A model generated the notes under the pieces. That model did no database searches, was not told the origin of the DNA, and saw only the letters and a program-made list of their open reading frames with translations. A program made the translations under genes and the position numbers. Positions 20,183-26,949 of a DNA stretch of 64,000 nucleotides are shown here, in pieces. Within the stretch, counting starts at the first letter, position 1. Every line of letters begins with the position of its first letter. Source of the DNA: Pseudonocardia hydrocarbonoxydans (GTDB lineage Bacteria; Actinomycetota; Actinomycetes; Mycobacteriales; Pseudonocardiaceae); the NCBI RefSeq assembly GCF_006539565.1, contig NZ_BJNG01000018.1, forward strand, positions 124,001 to 188,000, given 5' to 3'.

Positions 20183-21727
20183 GTGCAACCACCGACCGTC
20201 CTCGTCGTCGACTACGGCGCCCAGTACGCCCAGCTGATCGCCCGCCGGGTGCGGGAGGCGCAGGTCTACTCCGAGATCGTGTCGGGGGACACCCCCGTCG
20301 AGGAGATCGTGGCGCGCAAGCCGGCGGCGATCATCCTGTCCGGCGGGCCGTCGAGCGTGTACGCCGAGGGGGCGCCCGTCGTCGATCCGGAGCTGTTCAC
20401 CGTGGGCATCCCGGTGCTGGGCCTGTGCTACGGCTTCCAGGCGATGGCGCGCGCGCTGGGTGGGGAGGTGGCCCCGGACGGCACCCGCGAGTACGGGCGC
20501 ACCGAGCTCACCGTGTGCGGCGGCGTCCTGCACGACGGCACGCCCGCCCGGCACCCGGTGTGGATGAGCCACGGCGACTCCGTGGTCCGCGCGCCGGAGG
20601 GGTTCACGGTCACGGCGTCGAGCGAGCGGGCGGCCGTCGCGGCGTTCGAGGACACCGACCGGCGGCTCGCGGGCGTGCAGTACCACCCGGAGGTCGGGCA
20701 CTCGCCCTACGGGCAGCAGGTGCTGGCGCGGTTCCTGCACGAGGTCGCGGGCATCGCCCCCGGCTGGACCACCTCCTCGATCATCGACGACACGGTCGCC
20801 GCGGTCCGCGCCCAGGTCGGTGACGGCCGTGCGATCTGCGGGCTGTCGGGCGGTGTCGACTCCGCGGTGGCCGCAGCCCTCGTCCAGCGGGCCATCGGGG
20901 ACCGCCTGACCTGCGTGTTCGTCGACCACGGCCTGCTGCGCTCGGGGGAGCGGGAGCAGGTCGAGCGCGACTTCGTGGCGGCCACCGGGGCCCGCCTGCA
21001 CACCGAGCACGTGGCCGACCGGTTCCTGGACGCGCTCGCGGGCGTCACCGACCCGGAGGCCAAGCGCAAGACGATCGGCCGGGAGTTCATCCGGGTCTTC
21101 GAGACGGCCACGGCCGCCGTGGCCCAGGACGAGCACGTCGGGTTCCTCGTCCAGGGCACCCTCTACCCCGACGTCGTCGAGTCCGGCGGCGGGTCCGGTG
21201 CGGCCACGATCAAGAGCCACCACAACGTCGGTGGCCTGCCCGACGACATCGAGTTCGCGCTGGTGGAGCCGCTGCGGGCGCTGTTCAAGGACGAGGTGCG
21301 CCGCGTCGGGCGGGAGCTGGGGCTGCCCGAGGCGATCGTCGGGCGCCAGCCGTTCCCCGGGCCGGGGCTGGGCATCCGGATCATCGGCGAGGTCACCCGG
21401 GACCGGCTGGAGACGCTGCGCGCCGCCGACGCGATCGCCCGCGAGGAGCTCACCGCGGCCGGGCTGGACGACAGCATCTGGCAGTGCCCGGTGGTGCTGC
21501 TCGCCGATGTCCGCAGCGTGGGGGTGCAGGGCGACGGGCGCACCTACGGGCACCCGGTCGTGCTGCGGCCGGTCAGCTCCGAGGACGCGATGACGGCCGA
21601 CTGGACGCGCCTGCCCTACGAGGTGCTGGAGCGGATCTCCACCCGGATCACCAACGAGGTGGCCGAGGTCAACCGCGTGGTCCTCGACGTCACCAGCAAG
21701 CCGCCGGGCACCATCGAGTGGGAATGA
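20183..21727 (+). CDS. guaA: GMP synthase (glutamine-hydrolysing)
   Basis: Converts XMP to GMP with glutamine and ATP. It has 514 residues in two domains. The class I amidotransferase has the catalytic Cys82 in GLCYGFQAM and the HPE triad in [11 protein letters not shown]. The synthetase domain has the PP-loop [15 protein letters not shown]. The dimerisation domain ends in the conserved KPPGTIEWE. Together with guaB it completes GMP synthesis from IMP, which is also supplied by purN and purH further along this window. Confidence 0.98.
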   Translation: MQPPTVLVVDYGAQYAQLIARRVREAQVYSEIVSGDTPVEEIVARKPAAIILSGGPSSVYAEGAPVVDPELFTVGIPVLGLCYGFQAMARALGGEVAPDGTREYGRTELTVCGGVLHDGTPARHPVWMSHGDSVVRAPEGFTVTASSERAAVAAFEDTDRRLAGVQYHPEVGHSPYGQQVLARFLHEVAGIAPGWTTSSIIDDTVAAVRAQVGDGRAICGLSGGVDSAVAAALVQRAIGDRLTCVFVDHGLLRSGEREQVERDFVAATGARLHTEHVADRFLDALAGVTDPEAKRKTIGREFIRVFETATAAVAQDEHVGFLVQGTLYPDVVESGGGSGAATIKSHHNVGGLPDDIEFALVEPLRALFKDEVRRVGRELGLPEAIVGRQPFPGPGLGIRIIGEVTRDRLETLRAADAIAREELTAAGLDDSIWQCPVVLLADVRSVGVQGDGRTYGHPVVLRPVSSEDAMTADWTRLPYEVLERISTRITNEVAEVNRVVLDVTSKPPGTIEWE

Positions 21728-21728
21728 C

Positions 21729-21768
21729 GGCGGGCGGTCCCGGGTCCCCCGACCCGGTACCGCCCGCC
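21729..21768. terminator. Terminator between guaA and the PspC-cluster membrane gene
   Basis: GGCGGGCGGT (21729-21738) pairs with ACCGCCCGCC (21759-21768), and the inner CCGGGT/ACCCGG closes a CCCCCG loop. It starts two bases after the guaA stop and faces a convergent gene ending at 21817. Confidence 0.8.
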
Positions 21769-21816
21769 GTCCGCCGCCTGTCCCGGGTCGCTCCCCAGCC
21801 CCCGGGACGGGCCGTG

Positions 21817-22011
21817 CTACTCCCGACGGTTCGTCAGGCTCCCCACCAGGAGTACCAGGCCGACGACCGCCGCGCCGCCCGCGAGCAGCCATCGGGGGTC
21901 GATCGCGGGCAGTTCACCCACGAAGGCGAACACCGAGAGGACCAGGGCGAGTACGCCGGTCACGAGCGTCAGGGGGTCGGGCCGGCGACGCCGGGTCTGC
22001 AGCTCAGCCAC
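21817..22011 (-). CDS. Small two-helix membrane protein of the PspC cluster
   Basis: A 64-residue protein with a basic N-terminus (TRRRRPDP) and two hydrophobic helices (about residues 14-32 and 41-58), ending in LTNRRE. Its GTG at 22011 overlaps the end of the PspC gene by eight bases, so it is translated from the same message. No named family is recognised. Partnership with the PspC/LiaF-like protein is inferred from overlap alone. Confidence 0.65.
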   Translation of the reverse strand: MAELQTRRRRPDPLTLVTGVLALVLSVFAFVGELPAIDPRWLLAGGAAVVGLVLLVGSLTNRRE

Positions 22012-23164
22012 GGAGCACCTCCACGTCGGCGGCGTTGGCGTGCACGGTGATCTCCAGCGGGCGCCCGCCCGCGACGCCGTCGGCGCCGAGGTCGGAGGCG
22101 TCGAGCCGGGCGTCGACGCCCTCGCGCACCTCGCCGCCGTAGCGGATCGACCCGGCCCCGACGGCGCCCGCCAGCGTCAGGTCGGCGTCGGCCGGGACGG
22201 TGATCGTGACGTCGCCCGCGCCGAGGCGGATCTCGGTGGCGACCGGGCCGCCGGTGCCCGAGAGGTCCAGGCGGCTCAGGTCGATGTCGACGTCCCCGGC
22301 CGACCGCGTGTAGAGCGGGGCGAGCTGGGCGGGCGTCACCGGGCTCGCGGACAGGTCACCGAAGCCGCCCTCGGGCCACTCGTCGAACGGCATCGCGAGG
22401 GTGCCCCAGGTGAGGAGGCCGACCAGGACGGCGGCGGGGACGAGCCCGCGCCCCGCGCCCAGGAACGCCCCGGCGACGAGCCCGAGCCCGAGCACCGCGA
22501 GCACCACCCCGAGCAGCACCGGCGCGCTCGACCCCGTCAGCACGCCCAGCGTGAGCATCAGCAGGGCCGTGGCCCCGCCGGCGATCAGCGCGAGCCCGAG
22601 CGTCACCGCGGTGACCGGCGGGCGGCGGCGGGCCGGGGCGGGTGGCGGCCCGCCCGGCTCGGGCAGGTCCCAGGCGAAGGGGGCCGCGCCGAGCGGGTCC
22701 CAGGCCGGCGGGGTGCCCTTGACGAGCGAGACGGTGCCCGGCTCGTCAGCGGGAGTGACCGGCGCCGGGGGGACGGTGCGCCCGCCGCGGCTGCGGTGCA
22801 GCAGGAACAGCAGCCCGAGCGCGACGGCGAGCGGCAGGATGCCGAAGCCGCGCCCGTCGAACACGGAACCGACCGCGATCGCGCCGATGACGGCCAGCGC
22901 CACCAGCGCGGCGCCGCGCGGCCCGGACCGCGCCGACGGTGTGTCCCGGCCGTCGGGCAGGACCACCCAGCCCGCGACGTAGAGCAGCACGCCGACCCCG
23001 GAGAACGCGGCGACGACGAACGCCACGCGGATCAGCACCGGGTCCACGTCGTAGCGGTGCGCGATCCCCGCGGCCACGCCGGCGACCTGCCGGCCCTCGC
23101 GCGGCCGTGCCGGCCGCGTGTCCCACATCTCGCGGAGGCTCGTCCGCAGCTCTGTCCCGTCCAT
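22004..23164 (-). CDS. PspC-domain membrane protein with LiaF-like C-terminal domain
   Basis: A 386-residue envelope-stress-type protein. The N-terminal PspC domain (about residues 20-75) reads GRQVAGVAAGIAHRYDVDPVLIRVAFVV, then a transmembrane segment LLYVAGWVVLP. Several more hydrophobic segments follow between 85 and 270. The C-terminal 110 residues (SAGDVDIDLSRLDLSG, IRLGAGDVTITVPADADL) look like the beta-rich LiaF/DUF2154 toast-rack domain. ATG 23164 is chosen because MDGTELRTSL begins the soluble N-terminus. It is divergent from a kinase carrying its own PspC domain, so the two probably form one signalling unit. Confidence 0.85.
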   Translation of the reverse strand: MDGTELRTSLREMWDTRPARPREGRQVAGVAAGIAHRYDVDPVLIRVAFVVAAFSGVGVLLYVAGWVVLPDGRDTPSARSGPRGAALVALAVIGAIAVGSVFDGRGFGILPLAVALGLLFLLHRSRGGRTVPPAPVTPADEPGTVSLVKGTPPAWDPLGAAPFAWDLPEPGGPPPAPARRRPPVTAVTLGLALIAGGATALLMLTLGVLTGSSAPVLLGVVLAVLGLGLVAGAFLGAGRGLVPAAVLVGLLTWGTLAMPFDEWPEGGFGDLSASPVTPAQLAPLYTRSAGDVDIDLSRLDLSGTGGPVATEIRLGAGDVTITVPADADLTLAGAVGAGSIRYGGEVREGVDARLDASDLGADGVAGGRPLEITVHANAADVEVLRG

Positions 23165-23259
23165 GTCCACCACCCTGCTCGCCGCGGTGGGTCGAATCAT
23201 GAGGGATGACCCCGGCCCACCCCCGAGTTTCCCCCGATGTCCACCCGGCCGGTGCGTGT

Positions 23260-23271
23260 GACGATGGTGCG
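23260..23271 (+). promoter_or_regulatory. Putative -10 element for the leaderless PspC-kinase mRNA
   Basis: GACGAT (23260-23265) ends six bases before GTG 23272. It is weaker than the TANNNT examples in this window but has identical spacing. Confidence 0.3.
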
Positions 23272-24474
23272 GTGAACACGCCGACCCCACCGCTGGCCCG
23301 CCGCCGTACCGGCCGGCTCGTCGCGGGCGTCGCGGGCGGGGTGGCCGACCACCTCGGCATCCCGGTCACCTGGGTCCGCGCCGCCTTCATCGCGCTCGCG
23401 GCCATGTGGTGGGCGGGCGCGCTGGCCTACGGCCTGCTGTGGGTCTTCGTCCGGCAGGAGAGCTCGGACGTCGAGCGCTCCACCCCGCGACGCGAGCGGC
23501 AGCAGGCGCTGGGTCTCGCCGCGCTCGGCGTCGCCGCCGCGCTGACGGCCGCCGCGCTGGGCAACGACCTCGTCGGCTGGATCGTCGGCCCGCTCGGGGT
23601 GGCCGCCGTCGGCGCGGCGCTGGTGTGGCGCGAGGCCGACGAGGGCCAGCGCCGCCGCTGGACCGGATCCGGCGGGCGCAACGCGCTGTGGCGGACCGTC
23701 GCGGGGGCGCTGTTCGTCGCCGCCGGGATCGCGGTGTTCCTGTTCGGACAGCTCCAGCTCGGGCAGGTGCAGTTCGCGCTGCTCGCGGTGCTGGCCACGC
23801 TGGTGGGCGTCGGTGTGCTGACGGTGCCGTGGTGGGTGCGCCTGGTCCGCGAGCTCACCGAGGAGCGCCGCGAGCGGATCGTGGAGACCGAGCGGGCCGA
23901 GATCGCCGCGCACCTGCACGACTCGGTGCTGCAGACCCTCGCGCTGATCCAGCGCCAGTCCGACCAGCCCCGCGAGGTGGCCCGGCTCGCCCGTGGACAG
24001 GAGCGTGAGCTGCGGGCGTGGCTCTACGGGCCGGGCGGCTACGGCCGGGGGGCCGCCGCGCTCGACGAGGGGCTGACCGCGGCGCTGGCCGCCGCGGCGG
24101 CGGAGGTCGAGGACACCTACGCGGTGACGGTGGCGCCCGTGGTCGTCGGGGCCGACCGCACGCTCGACGACCACCTGCGCGCGCTCGTGCTGGCCGGTCG
24201 CGAGGCGATGGTCAACGCGGCCAAGCACGCGGGCGTGGCGGAGGTGTCGGTGTACTGCGAGGTCGAGGACGACGAGGTCAACCTGTTCGTGCGCGACCGC
24301 GGCTCGGGCTTCGACCCCGACGACGTGCCCGGGGACCGCCACGGCCTGGCCGACTCCGTGCACGGCCGGATGGGCCGCCACGGCGGTACCGTGCGGCTGC
24401 GCAGCACGCCCGGCGAGGGCACCGAGGTGCACCTGGCGATGCCGGTGCGCACGCACGAGGAGGCGGCGACGTGA
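23272..24474 (+). CDS. PspC-fused sensor histidine kinase (NarL-type)
   Basis: A 400-residue membrane kinase. The PspC domain is at the N-terminus (RRRTGRLVAGVAGGVADHLGIPVTWVRAAF, split here by its helix turn), followed by hydrophobic segments to about residue 195. The HisKA_3 phosphorylation site is AHLHDSVLQTLALIQ with His216, and the GHKL ATPase region has EAMVNAAKHAG (N box) and FVRDRGSGFDPDDV (G1 box). GTG 23272 is preferred over an upstream ATG at 23206. The response regulator GTG overlaps its stop by four bases. The sensed input is probably membrane state through the PspC module. Confidence 0.9.
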   Translation: MNTPTPPLARRRTGRLVAGVAGGVADHLGIPVTWVRAAFIALAAMWWAGALAYGLLWVFVRQESSDVERSTPRRERQQALGLAALGVAAALTAAALGNDLVGWIVGPLGVAAVGAALVWREADEGQRRRWTGSGGRNALWRTVAGALFVAAGIAVFLFGQLQLGQVQFALLAVLATLVGVGVLTVPWWVRLVRELTEERRERIVETERAEIAAHLHDSVLQTLALIQRQSDQPREVARLARGQERELRAWLYGPGGYGRGAAALDEGLTAALAAAAAEVEDTYAVTVAPVVVGADRTLDDHLRALVLAGREAMVNAAKHAGVAEVSVYCEVEDDEVNLFVRDRGSGFDPDDVPGDRHGLADSVHGRMGRHGGTVRLRSTPGEGTEVHLAMPVRTHEEAAT

Positions 24475-25130
24475 CCGAAGCGATGATCAGGGTCGTCCTG
24501 GTGGACGACCACGCGCTGTTCCGCTCCGGGGTGCGCGCGGAGCTCGACCGCGCCGTCCCCGACGTCACCGTCGTGGGCGAGGCGGGGTCGGTCGACGAGG
24601 CGGTGGCCGCCATCCGGCACCACCGGCCCGACGTCGTCCTGCTCGACGTGCACATGCCCGACGGCGGCGGGGCCGAGGTGTTGCGCCAGCTCCGCCCCGA
24701 GCTGCCGGACGTGGTGTTCCTCGCGTTGTCGGTCTCCGACGCCGCCGAGGACGTCATCGCGGTGATCCGGGCCGGGGCGCGCGGGTACGTCACCAAGACG
24801 ATCTCCGGGCGGGAGCTGGCCGACGCCGTGCGCCGGGTGCACGGCGGCGACCCGGTGTTCTCGCCGCGGCTGGCCGGGTTCGTGCTCGACGTGTTCTCCC
24901 AGAAGCCCGGGGCGGCCCCACCCGGGGACCCCGAACTCGACCTGCTCACCCGCCGCGAGCGCGACGTGCTGCGGCTGCTGGCCCGCGGGTACGCCTACAA
25001 GGAGATCGCCGGGGAGCTGTTCATCTCGGTGAAGACGGTCGAGACGCACGTGTCGTCGGTGCTGCGCAAGACGCAGCTGTCCAATCGCTACGAGCTGTCG
25101 CGCTGGGCGTCGGACCGGCGGCTGGTCTAG
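24471..25130 (+). CDS. LuxR/NarL-family response regulator of the PspC kinase
   Basis: A 219-residue regulator with an intact receiver: acidic pair DD at 12-13, phospho-acceptor Asp59 in VVLLDVHMP, and Lys in GARGYVTKT. The C-terminal HTH contains LTRRERDVLRLLARGYAYKEIA and SVKTVETHVSSVLRK. It overlaps the kinase gene by four bases and is clearly its partner. Likely targets are the divergent PspC/LiaF-like gene and its small membrane neighbour. It converges on the Gly/Thr-rich membrane protein gene with one base between the stops. Confidence 0.93.
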   Translation: MTEAMIRVVLVDDHALFRSGVRAELDRAVPDVTVVGEAGSVDEAVAAIRHHRPDVVLLDVHMPDGGGAEVLRQLRPELPDVVFLALSVSDAAEDVIAVIRAGARGYVTKTISGRELADAVRRVHGGDPVFSPRLAGFVLDVFSQKPGAAPPGDPELDLLTRRERDVLRLLARGYAYKEIAGELFISVKTVETHVSSVLRKTQLSNRYELSRWASDRRLV

Positions 25131-25131
25131 C

Positions 25132-25977
25132 TCAGAGCAGGCCGCGGGCCAGCTCGCCGACCAGGCTCGGGCTGCCGCCGCCGAGGGTGTCGCCGACACC
25201 GCCGACGGCCCCGCCGAGATCCTCGACGACCCCGCCGACCGGGCCGCCCGCCGCCTCGCCGACGCCCGCGACGGCGCCGCCGAGTCCGGAGCGCTGCGGT
25301 GCCTCCGCGGCCGGGCCGGGGGCGCCGCCTCCGGCGGTCGACCCGCCCGTGGTGCCGCCGCCGGCCGTTCCCGTGCCGCCGCCGGCCGTTCCCGTGCCGC
25401 CGCCGGTGCCGGTGCCGCCGCCGGTCGCCGGGACGGTGGGCGCGCCGCCCACGGTCGGGGCCGTCGGGGGGGCGGTGACGCCGGAGGGGAAGGCGATGTC
25501 GGTCCAGGTGCGCGGCGCGGCGTCGCCCGCGTCGAGCGGGTCGCTCTGCGCGGTGTTGTCGACGACGGACGGGATGGCGCCGACCCCGGCCTGGGGGAGG
25601 TCGAGGCGACCTTCGCCGGGATAGCCGCCGGGGGTGCCGGTGCCGCCGGCGGCACCGGTGACCCCGGTGTCGCCCAGCACGGCCGCGCCGAGGACCGAGC
25701 CCGCGACGACCAGCGTGCCCGCGGCGGCGATGGCGCCGCGGCGGACGACGGCGCCGGGGCCGCGCGGGGCCCCGTCCCGGTCGCCGGTGCGGTCGGCGGA
25801 CGGCTCGTGGCCCTCGCGGCGCAGCAGGCTGCCGACGGTCAGCGGCCCGGTGGTCGGGTCCGGCGCGTAGCGGTGCAGGAGCTCGGCGACCGTGACGACG
25901 TCGGCGGGCGCGATCGGGTCGGCGACGCCGGACACCATCTGAGGCACAGCTACGACGTCCTCCCGTGGAGTGAACAT
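25132..25977 (-). CDS. Single-pass membrane protein with Gly/Thr-rich extracellular region
   Basis: A 281-residue protein with a soluble N-terminus of about 80 residues (VTVAELLHRYAPDP, then VGSLLRREGHEP), one transmembrane helix at about 83-105 (AIAAAGTLVVAGSVLGAAVLG) and a low-complexity tail of Gly, Thr, Ala and Pro. The tail contains tandem TGTAGGG/TGTGGG-type repeats matched by 18-21-bp DNA repeats (25352-25429). Proteins of this form occur in Pseudonocardiales but no function is known to me. A SigA-like promoter precedes it. Confidence 0.7.
   Translation of the reverse strand: MFTPREDVVAVPQMVSGVADPIAPADVVTVAELLHRYAPDPTTGPLTVGSLLRREGHEPSADRTGDRDGAPRGPGAVVRRGAIAAAGTLVVAGSVLGAAVLGDTGVTGAAGGTGTPGGYPGEGRLDLPQAGVGAIPSVVDNTAQSDPLDAGDAAPRTWTDIAFPSGVTAPPTAPTVGGAPTVPATGGGTGTGGGTGTAGGGTGTAGGGTTGGSTAGGGAPGPAAEAPQRSGLGGAVAGVGEAAGGPVGGVVEDLGGAVGGVGDTLGGGSPSLVGELARGLL
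25352..25429 (-). repeat. Tandem 21/18-bp repeats within the Gly-rich gene
   Basis: Two identical 21-bp units (25352-25372 and 25373-25393, beginning GTGCCGCCGCCGGCCG on the plus strand) are followed by two shorter 18-bp derivatives. They encode Gly/Thr-rich repeats and could expand or contract in frame. Confidence 0.8.
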
Positions 25978-25986
25978 GTTGCCGAA

Positions 25987-26016
25987 TGTCTACCGGACGT
26001 CGCCGTACGGAGCCAA
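25987..26016 (-). promoter_or_regulatory. SigA-like promoter for the Gly/Thr-rich membrane protein
   Basis: On the minus strand TTGGCT (26016-26011), 18 bases and TAGACA (25992-25987), ten bases before ATG 25977. The surrounding gap is noticeably less GC-rich than coding DNA. Confidence 0.45.
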
Positions 26017-26101
26017 GTGCTGCTCGCCCGCTCGGCGTCGTTCACCTGTTCGGCGTATTACCGCTCATCGAGGATGACAGACCGTTCGTCCGTTCGCCGG
26101 G

Positions 26102-26419
26102 TCAGGCCTGGCCGCGGAAGCGGCCCCGCGTCTGGTCCAGCGCACCCTTCGCGACGACACCGGCCCCGCCCGCGACGAGCAGGCCGAGCACGTCGAGCGG
26201 CAGGCCGCCGCTGGTGAGCAGGAGCCCGAACGCGGCCGCCGCGGCCGTGCCGCCCGCGACCTTCCAGCGCCCGGCGACGTAGTCCGACGTCGCCCCGCCC
26301 GCAGCACCGCGCGTGCGGGCGGCGCCGTTGAGCATCGCGAGGTGCCCGACGTGGCCGAGCGCGACGAGCAGGCCGGCGAGGGCCACGAGGAACGCCACCA
26401 GACCGAACAGATCACCCAT
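26102..26419 (-). CDS. Small conserved membrane protein
   Basis: A 105-residue protein with about three hydrophobic helices (residues 4-25, 56-72 and 74-90) and a short basic C-terminus (TRGRFRGQA). ATG 26419 starts directly at the first helix (MGDLFGLVAFLVALAGLL). No family name is assigned. It lies 30 bases downstream of the chorismate mutase stop and in the same direction, so it could be co-transcribed with it. Confidence 0.68.
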   Translation of the reverse strand: MGDLFGLVAFLVALAGLLVALGHVGHLAMLNGAARTRGAAGGATSDYVAGRWKVAGGTAAAAAFGLLLTSGGLPLDVLGLLVAGGAGVVAKGALDQTRGRFRGQA

Positions 26420-26449
26420 GTCGTCCAGGGTGCCACGCGGTGCCGGGGT

Positions 26450-26737
26450 TCAGCGCCCGCCGAGCCGCCCGCGCCCCAGCCGCAGCAGCAGCATGCCCAG
26501 CTCGCGCCCCTCGACGCCCAGCTCGCGGAAGCGGGCGAGCACCGCCATCTCGCGGTTGTAGACGATGCGGGGGCCGCCCGCGGCCATCCGGGCGCGGCCG
26601 ATCCGCTGTGACACCTCGCTGCGGCGCACCACCAGCCGCAGGATCTCGGCGTCGAGGTGGTCGATCTCCCTGCGCAGCTCCTGGATCTCGTCCTCGGCCG
26701 GGATGTCGTCCTGGGGCGGGGTCTGTTCGGCGCTCAT
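26450..26737 (-). CDS. Chorismate mutase, AroQ-delta type
   Basis: Converts chorismate to prephenate, the first step to Phe and Tyr. It has 95 residues, all helical. Helix 1 reads IQELRREIDHLDAEILRLVVRRSEVSQRIG in parts, with the active-site Arg/Lys set (RR, R in RIGRARMAAGG, and NREMAVLARF). It ends in LLLRLGRGRLGG, the C-terminal tail that in mycobacterial Rv0948c contacts DAHP synthase for activation. This form is weak alone and depends on that partner. ATG 26737 is chosen, with a GTG at 26743 as an alternative; AGGAGG lies upstream. The long leader (26744-26892) looks regulatory. Confidence 0.92.
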   Translation of the reverse strand: MSAEQTPPQDDIPAEDEIQELRREIDHLDAEILRLVVRRSEVSQRIGRARMAAGGPRIVYNREMAVLARFRELGVEGRELGMLLLRLGRGRLGGR

Positions 26738-26785
26738 GGTCACGGTCTCCTCCTCATCGCCGGTGCCCGACCCGTGACAGCAAGA

Positions 26786-26813
26786 AGCCCCGGGTCACCT
26801 GGACACCGGGGCT
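26786..26813 (-). terminator. Terminator-like hairpin in the chorismate mutase leader
   Basis: On the minus strand AGCCCCGG (26813-26806) pairs with CCGGGGCT (26793-26786) and is followed by TCTTGCT. It stands upstream of the chorismate mutase start and just after a 22-codon ORF, so it is placed to act as an attenuator. Its plus-strand orientation would serve no gene. Confidence 0.6.
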
Positions 26814-26823
26814 CGTGGGTTGG

Positions 26824-26892
26824 TCAGCGCAGGGCCGCCACGGGCACCGGGATCCGGTACCCGTAGGAAAATCGCCCGCACTGCGATCGCAC
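26824..26892 (-). CDS. Putative 22-residue leader peptide before chorismate mutase
   Basis: A short frame from GTG 26892 to TGA, containing CGRFSYGYRIP and ending PVPVAALR. It has one Phe and two Tyr codons close together and is followed 10 bases later by a terminator-like hairpin, then by the gene for the first dedicated step of Phe/Tyr synthesis. There is no clear ribosome-binding site, so it could be leaderless. Coding status is uncertain; the arrangement, not the frame alone, suggests it. Confidence 0.35.
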   Translation of the reverse strand: MRSQCGRFSYGYRIPVPVAALR

Positions 26893-26933
26893 CGTCGGAG
26901 TGTGCCACAGCGGAAGGGCGTCGGGGGCGGCGG

Positions 26934-26949
26934 TAGCCTGTTCGACACG
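26934..26949 (+). promoter_or_regulatory. Putative -10 element of pcrA
   Basis: TAGCCT (26934-26939) with ATG ten bases later at 26950, giving an almost leaderless message. No LexA box was found here. Confidence 0.4.
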
